19,308 nt of DNA from Glaciecola sp. UBA2563 (GCA_002340325.1 DDLV01000075.1:1-19308), one strand, 5' to 3'. Shown: positions 1 to 8,384, counted from the first letter of the stretch. Notes: generated from the sequence alone by a model not told the origin. Made by a program: numbers and translations.

Positions 1-624
1 GGAAGCACTGGCGTGCAGATGGCGGGTTGGTTCAAAAAAGAAATCAATTCCATTGAAGATTTGCAAGGACTAAAAATGCGCATCCCGGGATTGGGGGGTG
101 AAGTATTAAAACAAGTCGGCGCGCTGCCCGTTACGTTAACGGGCGGTGAGATATTTAGCTCGTTGCAATCAGGCGCAATAGATGCAACAGAATGGGTTGG
201 TCCTTACAATGACAAAACCTTTGGCTTGCACAAAGCCGCTAGCATCTACTATACCAGTGGCTGGCACGAGCCGGGCACAACGTTAGAGTTCATAGTAAAT
301 CAATCAGCATATGCGTCATTGCCTGACGATCTACAAAAGATAATTGAAGTCGCGACACGCGCAGTTAATCAAGACATGTTAGATGAATATACTAATGCAA
401 ATTTTAACGCCATGCAGCAGTTAGTTAATGATCACGGAGTTCAAATAAAAACGTTACCAGAAGATGTAATGGCGGCATTGCGAGAAGCGACTGCGCAAGT
501 GATTGCACAAAAACGCGCAGAAGACCCAATGTTTGAAAAAATCTATTCTGCATATGAGGCGTTTTTTGTTGGCGTAAAAGAGTATCATAAGCTTTCTGAA
601 CAAGCGTATTACGAAAATAGGTAA
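1..624 (+). CDS. TRAP transporter solute-binding protein, DctP/TakP type (5' truncated)
   Basis: C-terminal part (207 residues visible) of a periplasmic solute-binding protein of a tripartite ATP-independent periplasmic (TRAP) transporter. The frame is open from base 1 (GSTGVQMAGWFKKEI), so the true start lies outside the window and the GTG at 13 is internal. Family landmarks are LKMRIPGLGGEVLKQVG, whose Arg normally salt-bridges the substrate carboxylate, then GGEIFSSLQSGAIDATEW and VGPYND. These resemble the alpha-keto-acid-binding TakP branch, so a monocarboxylate or 2-oxo acid substrate is an inference. The DctQ and DctM membrane subunits are not downstream; they would have to lie upstream or elsewhere. 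The gene ends with TAA 102 bases before fabV, with no obvious terminator between. Confidence 0.9.
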   Translation, partial: GSTGVQMAGWFKKEINSIEDLQGLKMRIPGLGGEVLKQVGALPVTLTGGEIFSSLQSGAIDATEWVGPYNDKTFGLHKAASIYYTSGWHEPGTTLEFIVNQSAYASLPDDLQKIIEVATRAVNQDMLDEYTNANFNAMQQLVNDHGVQIKTLPEDVMAALREATAQVIAQKRAEDPMFEKIYSAYEAFFVGVKEYHKLSEQAYYENR

Positions 625-640
625 AAAAACGTAACTTTAC

Positions 641-657
641 AGCTGGACCGATTTGCA
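641..657 (+). promoter_or_regulatory. possible FadR-like operator upstream of fabV
   Basis: AGCTGGACCGATTTGCA agrees at about 12 of 17 positions with the FadR operator as I remember it from E. coli (AGCTGGTCCGACCTGTT-like). The left half is strong (AGCTGGnCCGA) and the right half is weak. A perfect TTGACA (-35-like) follows at 663-668, but no good -10 hexamer sits at 16-18 bases from it. FadR control of a fatty-acid synthesis gene would make biological sense, but this is a by-eye match only. Confidence 0.22.
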
Positions 658-725
658 AACTGTTGACACAAGAGTAGGATCCGGCGCGTTTTTAAAAACA
701 TATATCAGGCGAAAAAGGAAATAGT

Positions 726-1907
726 ATGGTAATCAAGCCTAAGATAAGAGGTTTTATCTGCACAAATGCTCACCCAGATGGATGTGAACAAAGTGTAGAA
801 AATCAAATCCAGTATATTCAGAATCAGAATATTGATAAGGCGATGACACCAAAAAATGTCTTGGTGATTGGATGCTCAACAGGTTACGGTCTGGCCTCGC
901 GAATCACAGCGGCGTATGGGTACGGTGCGAAAACGCTAGGAATATGCTTTGAAAAGAGCCCTACGGAAAAACGCACAGGTACTGCAGGTTTTTATAACAC
1001 CGCCGCGTTTCATAAATTTGCTAAGGAGGGAGACCTTTATGCAGAAACGATCAATGGAGACGCATTTTCGGACGAGATTAAAACGCAGACTATCGACAAG
1101 ATAAAAGAGGAGTTAGGACAAGTAGATCTTGTCATATATTCGCTTGCATCGCCAAGACGAACTGATCCAGAAAGTGGGACCACATACAAATCAACTTTAA
1201 AACCTGTCGGTCAGGCATATACCACCAAAACATACGATACAGACAAAGACCTTGTACATGAAGTGACACTTGAACCTGCTTCTGATGAGGAGATAAGCGA
1301 TACAGTAAAAGTCATGGGTGGCGAGGATTGGCAGCGATGGATTGACCAGCTTGCCCGCGCAGGTGTGCTAGCAAAAGGATGTAAGACCACAGCGTACACT
1401 TATATAGGGAAAAAATTAACCTGGCCTATTTACGGCCAAGCCACGATTGGAAAGGCAAAAGAGGACTTGGATAGAGCTGCTAGCGAATTGAATACCGCAT
1501 ATTCGCCATTGGATATCGAGGCCAGGGTATCGTCATTAAAAGCCCTTGTTACCCAGGCGAGTTCGGCTATTCCTGTAATGCCATTGTATATCTCATTAAT
1601 GTATCAGGTGATGAAAGATGATGGCAGTCATCAAGGATGCATTGAACAAATATCCGGCCTTTTTCAAGACAAACTGTACAACCCAGCACCAGAAGTTGAT
1701 GAGATGCAGCGGTTTAGGATGGATGGCGTTGAGACTAATGAAAAGACGCAAGAACAAATCCGTGTATTATGGCAACAAGTAACGCAAGAAAACTTTCATG
1801 AGCTGAGCGATTATGAAGGTTACCACAGAGATTTCCTTAATCTATTTGGCTTCGATATTGATGGCGTAGATTATGAAGTAGGTGTTTCACCAATTCGTCA
1901 TTGGTAA
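726..1907 (+). CDS. fabV: trans-2-enoyl-ACP/CoA reductase FabV
   Basis: NADH-dependent enoyl-acyl-carrier-protein reductase that catalyses the last step of each fatty-acid elongation cycle in the cytoplasm. It has 393 residues, the usual length for FabV. It starts MVIKPKIRGFICTNAHP, the family N-terminus, behind an AAAGGA ribosome site at 715-720. The dinucleotide-binding segment is GCSTGYGLASRI. The FabV active-site signature Tyr-X8-Lys is intact as Y236 and K245 (YGQATIGKAK), with the characteristic KKLTWPIYG stretch before it. FabV is an extended member of the short-chain dehydrogenase superfamily and is known in other species to be insensitive to triclosan, unlike FabI. It appears monocistronic, with long non-coding DNA on the 3' side. 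Identification is firm. Confidence 0.96.
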   Translation: MVIKPKIRGFICTNAHPDGCEQSVENQIQYIQNQNIDKAMTPKNVLVIGCSTGYGLASRITAAYGYGAKTLGICFEKSPTEKRTGTAGFYNTAAFHKFAKEGDLYAETINGDAFSDEIKTQTIDKIKEELGQVDLVIYSLASPRRTDPESGTTYKSTLKPVGQAYTTKTYDTDKDLVHEVTLEPASDEEISDTVKVMGGEDWQRWIDQLARAGVLAKGCKTTAYTYIGKKLTWPIYGQATIGKAKEDLDRAASELNTAYSPLDIEARVSSLKALVTQASSAIPVMPLYISLMYQVMKDDGSHQGCIEQISGLFQDKLYNPAPEVDEMQRFRMDGVETNEKTQEQIRVLWQQVTQENFHELSDYEGYHRDFLNLFGFDIDGVDYEVGVSPIRHW

Positions 1908-1914
1908 CTTGGTG

Positions 1915-1975
1915 GTGTCATTCAGTTTTGTAAGACAAGGCTTTTTCATGATTGTATGAATAAGTCTTTTGACAC
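1915..1975 (+). other. nested hairpin downstream of fabV
   Basis: Three nested inverted arms: GTGTCA (1915-1920) with TGACAC (1970-1975), AAGAC (1932-1936) with GTCTT (1964-1968), and TTCAT (1945-1949) with ATGAA (1956-1960). It begins 8 bases after the fabV stop codon. It lacks a compact GC-rich stem with a trailing T run, so it is not a standard intrinsic terminator. It could protect or end the fabV message. Confidence 0.35.
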
Positions 1976-2070
1976 TGCTTGATATCCATTTTGTGTTTAG
2001 TTTTGATGATGCGGTAAAGCCCCTTTTGTAAACAACATGTTAAGTGGAATTTAAAGTTAACAAGGAATCA

Positions 2071-2101
2071 TTAAAAGTTAAGCAATTAGTATCAATATAA
2101 T
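2071..2101 (+). promoter_or_regulatory. candidate nqr operon promoter
   Basis: A perfect TATAAT lies at 2096-2101, with only a weak -35-like TTAAAA at 2071-2076 (19-base spacer). It is the best single -10 match in the gap and would give a leader of about 265 bases that includes both inverted repeats. The alternative is the extended -10 TGCTAGAAT at 2122-2130, which has no recognisable -35. Confidence 0.3.
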
Positions 2102-2161
2102 GGAGTTCTGTCGATAACTAATGCTAGAATCACGCCATTCAAACGCCTGATGTCATGCACT

Positions 2162-2188
2162 ACCACTATTTTTTCGAGGAATAGTGGT
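2162..2188 (+). other. 9-bp stem hairpin in nqr leader
   Basis: ACCACTATT (2162-2170) is perfectly complementary to AATAGTGGT (2180-2188), with a 9-base loop. No T run follows, so it is not a simple terminator. The role is unknown: transcript stability, a protein-binding site or attenuation are all possible. Confidence 0.45.
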
Positions 2189-2303
2189 GACTCAACAATA
2201 AAAATTCCAAATATGAAAAGTGCGTAGTCTTTTGCAGGAGTATGAGGTGCTGGATTAGGGTTATGCCAGTTGTTTACGTGCTTAACCTGAACAAATTCAA
2301 ACT

Positions 2304-2344
2304 AATTTAAACTTGCTTCGAAACGTCAGAGGCACGTTTAAATT
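2304..2344 (+). other. 9-bp inverted repeat just upstream of nqrA
   Basis: AATTTAAAC (2304-2312) pairs perfectly with GTTTAAATT (2336-2344) around a 23-base loop. The 3' arm ends 30 bases before the nqrA ATG. It could be a dyad operator or an mRNA structure close to the ribosome-binding region. It is AT-rich, so RNA stability would be modest. Confidence 0.4.
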
Positions 2345-2374
2345 GGTATCTATTTTAAGAGTAGTCAATTGCAT

Positions 2375-3715
2375 ATGATAAAGATTAAGAAAGGTCTAGA
2401 TCTTCCGATTAAAGGTGCGCCAGAACAACGCATACAGGAAACTGTCAGCGTTACAAAAGCGGCCATAATGGGTGAAGAATATAATGGCATGCGTCCAACC
2501 ATGCACGTGCAAGTCGGCGATAAAGTTAAAAAAGGGCAACTTCTTTTTGAAGACAAAAAGAATCCAGGTGTCAAGTACACCGCGCCTGCCGCCGGAGAAG
2601 TCATTGAAGTCAATCGCGGAGCAAAGCGGGTATTACAATCCGTTGTTGTCGGCATTAGTGGTGATGATGAGATCGAATTTAATAAATTCGATGCTTCAAG
2701 CATACCGCAAACAGAACGACAGTCGCTTGTTGATGTGTTAATTGAGTCAGGGTTATGGACGGCATTGCGCACTAGACCCTACAGCAAAGCGCCTGCAGTA
2801 GATTCAACACCACATTCCATTTTCGTTACAGCAATGGACACAAATCCGCTCGCACTTGATCCCGCACTCGTGGTGGCTGAGAGAGCCGATGATTTTGCTG
2901 CTGGGCTTGCAGTTTTGGCAAAGCTAACGGAAGGAAAAGTGTTTGTTTGTAAAGCAACAGGCGCAAATGTTCCGGCCGGCGGTGAGCGCGTTGAAGTTCA
3001 AGAGTTTGGCGGCCCGCATCCAGCTGGCTTGGTTGGAACGCACATTCATTACCTCGATCCTGTGGGTCCTGGTAAACAAGTCTGGCATGTCAATTATCAG
3101 GACGTCATTTCGATCGGTGCAACAATCACAAGCGGTTCTTTGGACGTTTCTAGAGTTGTGGCAATTGGCGGCCCAATGGCGAAGTCTCCGAAAATTGTTA
3201 AAACACAGATTGGCGCAAACCTAAACGAATTAACAGCTGGGCAATTCGATGATGATCCGGTTCGAATCGTTTCAGGTTCTGTTCTTAATGGCGTGAAGGG
3301 TTCTGGTCCTCATGCCTATCTTGGACGCTACCATCTTCAAGTCTCTTTGATCAAAGAAGATAATGAAAAGTACCTGTTTGGGTGGTTGACACCAGGTGCC
3401 AACAAACACTCAGTTACTCGTGCATATCTTGGGCACATAGCGGGTAAAAAGTTATTTGACATGACTTCCACTACAAATGGCTCTGACCGCTCAATGGTGC
3501 CAATTGGCAACTACGAACGCATCATGCCTCTTGATATCCTTCCAACTCTTCTACTTAGAGACATAATCTCCGGCGATACTGATAGCGCTCAGCAGCTGGG
3601 CGTTTTAGAGCTTGATGAAGAAGATTTGGCGCTTTGCACATACGTATGTCCGGGTAAGTATGATTACGGTCCGATTTTACGTGATTGTTTAACCAAAATT
3701 GAGGCTGAGGGTTAA
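2375..3715 (+). CDS. nqrA: Na+-translocating NADH:quinone reductase subunit A
   Basis: Peripheral cytoplasmic subunit of the sodium-pumping Na+-NQR complex, associated with the ubiquinone site region. I place the start at ATG 2375 (MIKIKKGLDLPIKGAP, the standard NqrA N-terminus) rather than at the in-frame TTG two codons earlier. This gives 446 residues, the normal length. The N-terminal biotinyl/lipoyl-like region (PTMHVQVGDKVKKGQ, then TAPAAGEVIEVNRGAKR) and the C-terminal CTYVCPGKYDYGPILRDCL stretch, which recalls RnfC-like ends, are present. It is first of six tightly packed nqr genes; nqrB begins 2 bases after its stop. Regulation is probably from the long structured leader upstream. Confidence 0.97.
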   Translation: MIKIKKGLDLPIKGAPEQRIQETVSVTKAAIMGEEYNGMRPTMHVQVGDKVKKGQLLFEDKKNPGVKYTAPAAGEVIEVNRGAKRVLQSVVVGISGDDEIEFNKFDASSIPQTERQSLVDVLIESGLWTALRTRPYSKAPAVDSTPHSIFVTAMDTNPLALDPALVVAERADDFAAGLAVLAKLTEGKVFVCKATGANVPAGGERVEVQEFGGPHPAGLVGTHIHYLDPVGPGKQVWHVNYQDVISIGATITSGSLDVSRVVAIGGPMAKSPKIVKTQIGANLNELTAGQFDDDPVRIVSGSVLNGVKGSGPHAYLGRYHLQVSLIKEDNEKYLFGWLTPGANKHSVTRAYLGHIAGKKLFDMTSTTNGSDRSMVPIGNYERIMPLDILPTLLLRDIISGDTDSAQQLGVLELDEEDLALCTYVCPGKYDYGPILRDCLTKIEAEG

Positions 3716-3717
3716 TT

Positions 3718-4950
3718 ATGAGCTTAAAACATTTTCTAGAAAAAATTGAGCCTGATTTTGAAACAGGCGGACGGTATGAAAAGTTCTATGCGCTTTACGA
3801 AGCGGCAGCAACAATATTTTATACACCTGGCAAGGTTAACAAAGCAAATACACACGTAAAAGACAGTATTGACCTAAAACGCATCATGATTATGGTGTGG
3901 ATGGCAACGTTTCCGGCCATGTTTTATGGAATGTACAACGTAGGCGCTCAGGCACAGCTAGCGATAGTGGCAGGCGGTGCTTTACCGGATATGTGGCAAG
4001 CGGCGTTGTTCTCTGTATTGGGTGGAAGTTTAGACGCAAATACAGGTGCCTTAGGCATGATGTTATATGGCGCATGCTTCTTCTTACCCATCTACGCAAC
4101 GACATTCGTGGTAGGTGGTTTTTGGGAAGTTTTATTTGCTTCCGTAAGAAAACATGAAGTTAACGAAGGGTTTTTCGTTACTTCAGTGCTCTTCGCATTG
4201 ACATTGCCGGCTACCATACCGTTATGGCAAGTAGCGCTTGGTATTACGTTTGGCGTTGTTATAGCAAAAGAAATCTTTGGCGGCACTGGGCGAAACTTCT
4301 TGAATCCTGCACTGTCGGGTCGCGCATTCCTGTATTTTGCATATCCCGCACAAATTTCGGGCGACCAAGTATGGATTGCTGCTCAATTACCTGATGGATA
4401 TTCAGGGGCAACATGGTTAAGCAAATTTACTACAACTGAACAAGGTTATAGCGCATCAGGCGAAGTTATTGGGCAAGGTCTGAGTTTCTGGGATGCGTTT
4501 ATCGGTAATATCCCTGGTTCAGTTGGTGAGGTCTCTACACTTGCCATTATGTTAGGCGGTTTGTTTATTATCTATCTCGGCATCGCTAGCTGGAGAATAG
4601 TGGCAGGCGTTGCGTTAGGTGTTGCGTTCTTAGGCTTGCTGTTAAACATTGTTGGTTCAGATACCAACCTTATGTATAACCTGCCTTGGTACTATCACTA
4701 CGTCATCGGTGGTATGGCGTTTGGAATGTTCTTTATGGCAACTGACCCCGTCTCTGCATCTTTTACCAATCAAGCTAAATGGATGTATGGCTTTTTCATA
4801 GGGTTCATGACGGTGTTAGTGCGAGCCATTAACCCGGCATTCCCTGAAGGAATAATGTTGGCGATACTGTTTGCCAACCTATGGGCGCCATTATTTGATT
4901 ATTTTGTAGCGCAAAGCAACATCAAACGGAGGGTTGCACGTGTCAGCTAA
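3718..4950 (+). CDS. nqrB: Na+-NQR subunit B, FMN-carrying membrane subunit
   Basis: Integral inner-membrane subunit of Na+-NQR with 410 residues and about ten hydrophobic segments. It carries covalently attached FMN, non-covalent riboflavin and part of the Na+ path and quinone site. The flavinylation motif SGAT is present, with T232 (codon ACA at 4411-4413) as the expected phosphoester-linked residue, equivalent to T236 in Vibrio cholerae. GTGRNFLNPALSGRAFLYFAYP and the ATDPVSASFT segment are family signatures. ATG 3718 is preceded by purine-rich GAGG sequences inside the nqrA end. The 3' end overlaps nqrC by 11 bases, consistent with translational coupling. Confidence 0.97.
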   Translation: MSLKHFLEKIEPDFETGGRYEKFYALYEAAATIFYTPGKVNKANTHVKDSIDLKRIMIMVWMATFPAMFYGMYNVGAQAQLAIVAGGALPDMWQAALFSVLGGSLDANTGALGMMLYGACFFLPIYATTFVVGGFWEVLFASVRKHEVNEGFFVTSVLFALTLPATIPLWQVALGITFGVVIAKEIFGGTGRNFLNPALSGRAFLYFAYPAQISGDQVWIAAQLPDGYSGATWLSKFTTTEQGYSASGEVIGQGLSFWDAFIGNIPGSVGEVSTLAIMLGGLFIIYLGIASWRIVAGVALGVAFLGLLLNIVGSDTNLMYNLPWYYHYVIGGMAFGMFFMATDPVSASFTNQAKWMYGFFIGFMTVLVRAINPAFPEGIMLAILFANLWAPLFDYFVAQSNIKRRVARVS

Positions 4951-5707
4951 GAAGGAAACTCTAGGAAAAACAGTCGGCATTGTTGTCGCAGTATGCCTTG
5001 CTTGTTCAATCGTTGTTTCATCGTCGGCGGTTGGGCTGAGGTCTCTTCAACAGTCAAATGCAGCGTTGGATAAGAAGACCAACATTTTGTCGGCAGCAGG
5101 GCTAATTGAAATGGCCAGTAATAAGAAGGAAATTCAGGAAGTTTTTGCAAGTCGCGTTGAAGAAAAATTTATTGATTTAGCTACGGGTCAATACGTAGAC
5201 AAGCCTAGCGAAGATTTTGATATGTACAAAGCGGCGAAAGACCCAGACTTTATGGTTAGGGTTGAAGGAAGCAATGTTGGGTTTCAACGTCGTTCTTCAG
5301 TTGCAAACGTTTACCATGTAAAAGACGAAGCGGGAGAAATAGCTCGAATCATATTACCAGTGCACGGAAGCGGGCTATGGGATTTGATGTACGGATTTTT
5401 GGCGCTTGATAATGATGGGCAAACTATTCGAGAGCTTATCTATTATCAACACAAGGAAACACCAGGGCTTGGCGCTGAAATCCAAAACCCAGCTTGGCAA
5501 GATAAATGGGATGGAAAGAAGATATTTGGCGTCGACGGAAGCGTTGAAATCGCGGTCAAGAAAGGCGTTAAAGCTGGTGATGTTTATGCCGTGGACGCGT
5601 TATCTGGTGCCACGCTTACGAGTAACGGTGTTCAAAACACGTTGCAATATTGGGCAGGTGAAAACGGATTTGGCACCTATTTAAAAAATCAATCTTGGAA
5701 ATCATAA
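4940..5707 (+). CDS. nqrC: Na+-NQR subunit C, FMN-carrying periplasmic subunit
   Basis: Subunit with one N-terminal membrane anchor (roughly residues 9-31) and a periplasmic FMN-binding domain. The start is GTG 4940: GGAGGG at 4928-4933 sits six bases before it, whereas the in-frame TTG at 4934 touches that site. This gives 255 residues starting MSAKKETLGKTVG. The covalent FMN motif is DALSGATLTSNGVQ, with T225 as the flavin acceptor, the same number as in Vibrio cholerae. The GSGLWDLMYGFLALD and HKETPGLGAEI segments are typical. The acceptor Thr is a substrate for ApbE, encoded downstream. It overlaps nqrB and is followed after 9 bases by nqrD. Confidence 0.97.
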   Translation: MSAKKETLGKTVGIVVAVCLACSIVVSSSAVGLRSLQQSNAALDKKTNILSAAGLIEMASNKKEIQEVFASRVEEKFIDLATGQYVDKPSEDFDMYKAAKDPDFMVRVEGSNVGFQRRSSVANVYHVKDEAGEIARIILPVHGSGLWDLMYGFLALDNDGQTIRELIYYQHKETPGLGAEIQNPAWQDKWDGKKIFGVDGSVEIAVKKGVKAGDVYAVDALSGATLTSNGVQNTLQYWAGENGFGTYLKNQSWKS

Positions 5708-5716
5708 GGCAAGCAA

Positions 5717-6349
5717 ATGGCTGACACAAAAGAAATGAAAAAAGCCCTGTTTGGGCCGATTATTGACAGTAATCCAATTGCCTTGCATGTTCTTGGCATT
5801 TGTTCTGCGCTCGCAATCACTACTAAACTTGAAACTGCGTTAGTTATGTCTCTCGCTTTGACATCTGTATGTGCATTTTCAAACTTATTTATCTCAATGA
5901 TCAGAAATCACATTCCATCAAGTGTGAGGATTATTGTGCAAATGACAATAATTGCATCATTGGTTATCGTGGTTGACCAAATCCTTAAAGCGTACTCCTA
6001 CGAAATCTCTAAGCAGTTATCCGTATTCGTAGGTTTAATTATTACTAATTGCATTGTTATGGGTCGTGCAGAAGCTTACGCGATGAAATCGCCTCCTATG
6101 ATGAGCCTGTTAGACGGTATTGGTAATGGATTAGGTTATAGCTTCATCTTGATCGTTATAGGCACTATTAAAGAATTGTTTGGTTTCGGTACTATCTTAG
6201 GCTTCGAGATTCTTCCTTTAGTACAAAATGGTGGTTGGTATCAAGGTAACGGTCTACTTATTCTACCATTTAGTTCGTTCATCTTAATTGGATTAATGAT
6301 TTGGGCAATTCGAACCATTCGCCCAGAACAGGTTGAACCTAAGGAATAA
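5717..6349 (+). CDS. nqrD: Na+-NQR subunit D, membrane subunit
   Basis: Hydrophobic inner-membrane subunit of 210 residues, about six membrane segments, homologous to NqrE and to RnfA/RnfE. Together NqrD and NqrE hold an intramembrane iron centre ligated by four cysteines. Both NqrD cysteines are present at the family positions, C29 (LGICSAL) and C112 (IITNCIVMGRAEA). The protein begins MADTKEMKKALFGPIIDSNP. AAGGCAAG upstream of ATG 5717 can act as ribosome site. It ends 5 bases before nqrE. Confidence 0.96.
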   Translation: MADTKEMKKALFGPIIDSNPIALHVLGICSALAITTKLETALVMSLALTSVCAFSNLFISMIRNHIPSSVRIIVQMTIIASLVIVVDQILKAYSYEISKQLSVFVGLIITNCIVMGRAEAYAMKSPPMMSLLDGIGNGLGYSFILIVIGTIKELFGFGTILGFEILPLVQNGGWYQGNGLLILPFSSFILIGLMIWAIRTIRPEQVEPKE

Positions 6350-6354
6350 AGAAA

Positions 6355-6963
6355 ATGGAACATTATATTGGTCTAGCGATACGCGCAATATTTATTGAAA
6401 ATATGGCTTTGACACTATTCCTTGGGATGTGTACGTTCTTAGCAGTTTCAAAGAAAGTAAAAACATCAATGGGTCTTGGTATAGCAGTTGTTGTGGTGCT
6501 CGGCATTTCTGTACCTGTAAACCAAGTCATCTATACCACGATTCTTGCGCCCGGCGCCCTAGCGTGGGCAGGCTTCCCGAATGCGGATTTAAGTTTCTTA
6601 AACTTTCTAACGTTTATCGGTGTAATCGCAGCATTAGTTCAAATCCTTGAGATGACACTAGATAAGTTCTTCCCTGCACTATATAACGCATTGGGGATCT
6701 TCTTACCACTTATCACAGTAAACTGCGCAATTTTTGGTGGTGTAGCGTTTGCGGTTCAGCGTGAATATTCATTTACAGAAAGTATCGTGTATGGCGTAGG
6801 AAGTGGTATCGGTTGGGCACTTGCTATCGTATTATTAGCGGCAGTTCGAGAGAAATTGAAGTACGCAGATATGCCTGATGGCATCCGTGGTCTCGGTTCG
6901 GTATTTATGATTGCTGGATTGATGGCGCTGGGCTTCCAGTCCTTCACCGGTATAGCGATTTAA
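6355..6963 (+). CDS. nqrE: Na+-NQR subunit E, membrane subunit
   Basis: Inner-membrane partner of NqrD, 202 residues with about six hydrophobic segments. It supplies the other two ligands of the intramembrane iron centre: C26 (FLGMCTFLAV) and C124 (ITVNCAIFGG). The second Cys is four residues later than in Vibrio cholerae (C120), matching the four extra residues in total length. The ribosome site AAGGA at 6341-6345 lies inside the nqrD end. The family signature ITVNCAIFGGVAFAVQREYS is intact. Confidence 0.96.
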   Translation: MEHYIGLAIRAIFIENMALTLFLGMCTFLAVSKKVKTSMGLGIAVVVVLGISVPVNQVIYTTILAPGALAWAGFPNADLSFLNFLTFIGVIAALVQILEMTLDKFFPALYNALGIFLPLITVNCAIFGGVAFAVQREYSFTESIVYGVGSGIGWALAIVLLAAVREKLKYADMPDGIRGLGSVFMIAGLMALGFQSFTGIAI

Positions 6964-6976
6964 AAAGGGGTTATCG

Positions 6977-8209
6977 ATGAATCAAATAGAAATTTATCTC
7001 GGTGTAGGTATGTTTATTGCGATAGTGTTGGTGCTTGTATTTATCATTACCTTCGCAAAATCTAAATTAGTGCCCAGTGGTGATGTTCAAATTCTAATAA
7101 ATAACGATCCAGAAAAAGCAATCACTGCATCTCCTGGCGGTAAGTTGTTGGGAGCGCTTGCTGACGCGGGTATCTTTGTTTCATCTGCTTGCGGTGGCGG
7201 TGGCTCATGTGGCCAGTGCACGGTAGATATCAAAGAAGGTGGCGGTGAAATTCTTCCAACTGAACTTGATCACATCACCAAGCGTGAGGCAAAAGAAGGC
7301 TGTCGATTATCATGTCAGGTCGCTATAAAGCAAGATATGAAAATTGAATTGCCTGAAGAAGTGTTCGGTATCAAAAAATGGGAATGTGAAGTTATTTCAA
7401 ACAATAACGAAGCAACCTTCATCAAAGAACTCAAGCTTCAAATCCCTGACGGTGAAAGCGTGCCCTTTAGAGCAGGTGGATATATTCAAATTGAAGCTCC
7501 ACCGCATCACGTTAAATACAAAGATTTCGATATTCCAGAAGAGTATCGAGGTGATTGGGAGCGCTTTAAGTTCTTCGATATTGAATCAAAAGTCGATGAA
7601 GAAACCATCCGTGCTTATTCAATGGCGAATTACCCTGAAGAACATGGCATCATTATGTTGAACGTTAGGATAGCGACACCGCCACCTAATAATCTAAGTT
7701 TGCCTGCTGGTAAGATGTCATCTTTTATATGGTCACTAAAAGAAGGCGATAAAGTTGTTATCTCCGGACCATTCGGTGAGTTTTTCGCAAAAGAAACAGA
7801 TGCCGAAATGGTGTTTGTGGGTGGTGGTGCTGGAATGGCACCAATGCGCTCTCATATCTTCGATCAGTTGCGCAGAATCAACACGGAGAGAAAAATCACA
7901 TTTTGGTATGGCGCTCGGTCACTTCGTGAAATGTTCTACGTTGAAGATTTCGACACGCTTCAGGCGGAAAATGAAAACTTCAAATGGCATGTGGCACTAT
8001 CAGACCCTCAACCAGAAGATAATTGGGAAGGGTATACTGGATTCATTCATAATGTGCTTCTTGAGAACTATCTCAAAGATCATCCTGCACCGGAAGACTG
8101 TGAGTTCTATATGTGTGGTCCGCCGATGATGAATGCAGCCGTTATCAATATGCTCAAAGATTTGGGCGTAGAAGATGAAAACATCATGTTGGATGACTTC
8201 GGCGGCTAA
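6977..8209 (+). CDS. nqrF: Na+-NQR subunit F, NADH dehydrogenase subunit
   Basis: Electron-entry subunit: it oxidises NADH in the cytoplasm and passes electrons through FAD and a 2Fe-2S cluster towards the other flavins. It has 410 residues. An N-terminal membrane anchor (about residues 5-27) is followed by a ferredoxin-like domain with all four ligands, C72, C78, C81 and C113, and then an FAD/NADH reductase domain with RAYSMANYPEE (flavin), GPFGEFFAKE, VGGGAGMAPMRS (NADH) and the C-terminal FYMCGPPMMNAAV. The start ATG 6977 has AGGGG at 6966-6970. It is last in the operon and is followed by a strong terminator. Confidence 0.98.
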   Translation: MNQIEIYLGVGMFIAIVLVLVFIITFAKSKLVPSGDVQILINNDPEKAITASPGGKLLGALADAGIFVSSACGGGGSCGQCTVDIKEGGGEILPTELDHITKREAKEGCRLSCQVAIKQDMKIELPEEVFGIKKWECEVISNNNEATFIKELKLQIPDGESVPFRAGGYIQIEAPPHHVKYKDFDIPEEYRGDWERFKFFDIESKVDEETIRAYSMANYPEEHGIIMLNVRIATPPPNNLSLPAGKMSSFIWSLKEGDKVVISGPFGEFFAKETDAEMVFVGGGAGMAPMRSHIFDQLRRINTERKITFWYGARSLREMFYVEDFDTLQAENENFKWHVALSDPQPEDNWEGYTGFIHNVLLENYLKDHPAPEDCEFYMCGPPMMNAAVINMLKDLGVEDENIMLDDFGG

Positions 8210-8239
8210 TAGCATTTTTTAGATGCTAATATTTATGCA

Positions 8240-8268
8240 AAAAAGGGGCTAAAAGCCCCTTTTTCATT
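8240..8268 (+). terminator. intrinsic terminator of the nqr operon
   Basis: A perfect 11-bp stem, AAAAAGGGGCT (8240-8250) with AGCCCCTTTTT (8254-8264), and a 3-base loop. The stem runs into the T tract. It lies 30 bases after nqrF. A smaller hairpin, TAGCAT/ATGCTA (8210-8215 with 8223-8228), comes directly before it. The A-rich 5' arm means it could also work on the minus strand. Confidence 0.9.
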
Positions 8269-8384
8269 ATACTTTTAAGTTTTTCGACCCGACGATTGTG
8301 GCTTTATTCGTGATAAAGATTTGCCTACATCGTCAATGAAATTTACCATTGGAACATCACTGGATGTGAGAGGTTATTATTTAC

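Larger units (their letters stand above)
1908..2374. other. 467-base non-coding region before nqrA, structured leader
   Basis: I find no credible gene here. The region is AT-rich and holds the post-fabV nested hairpin, a candidate -10 (TATAAT, 2096-2101), an extended -10-like TGCTAGAAT (2122-2130), and two further inverted repeats before nqrA: ACCACTATT/AATAGTGGT (2162-2170 with 2180-2188) and AATTTAAAC/GTTTAAATT (2304-2312 with 2336-2344). It is most likely the promoter and 5' leader of the nqr operon. Confidence 0.6.

Noticed and set aside
663..706. A full sigma-70 promoter before fabV using TTGACA at 663
   Set aside because: No acceptable -10 at 16-18 bases; TATATC at 701-706 is 32 bases away, so only the -35-like box is noted.
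2365..2772. Minus-strand open frame of 135 codons inside nqrA
   Set aside because: It lies fully opposite the strongly supported nqrA gene and its translation (Ser/Thr/Pro-rich) resembles no family; it is an antisense shadow.
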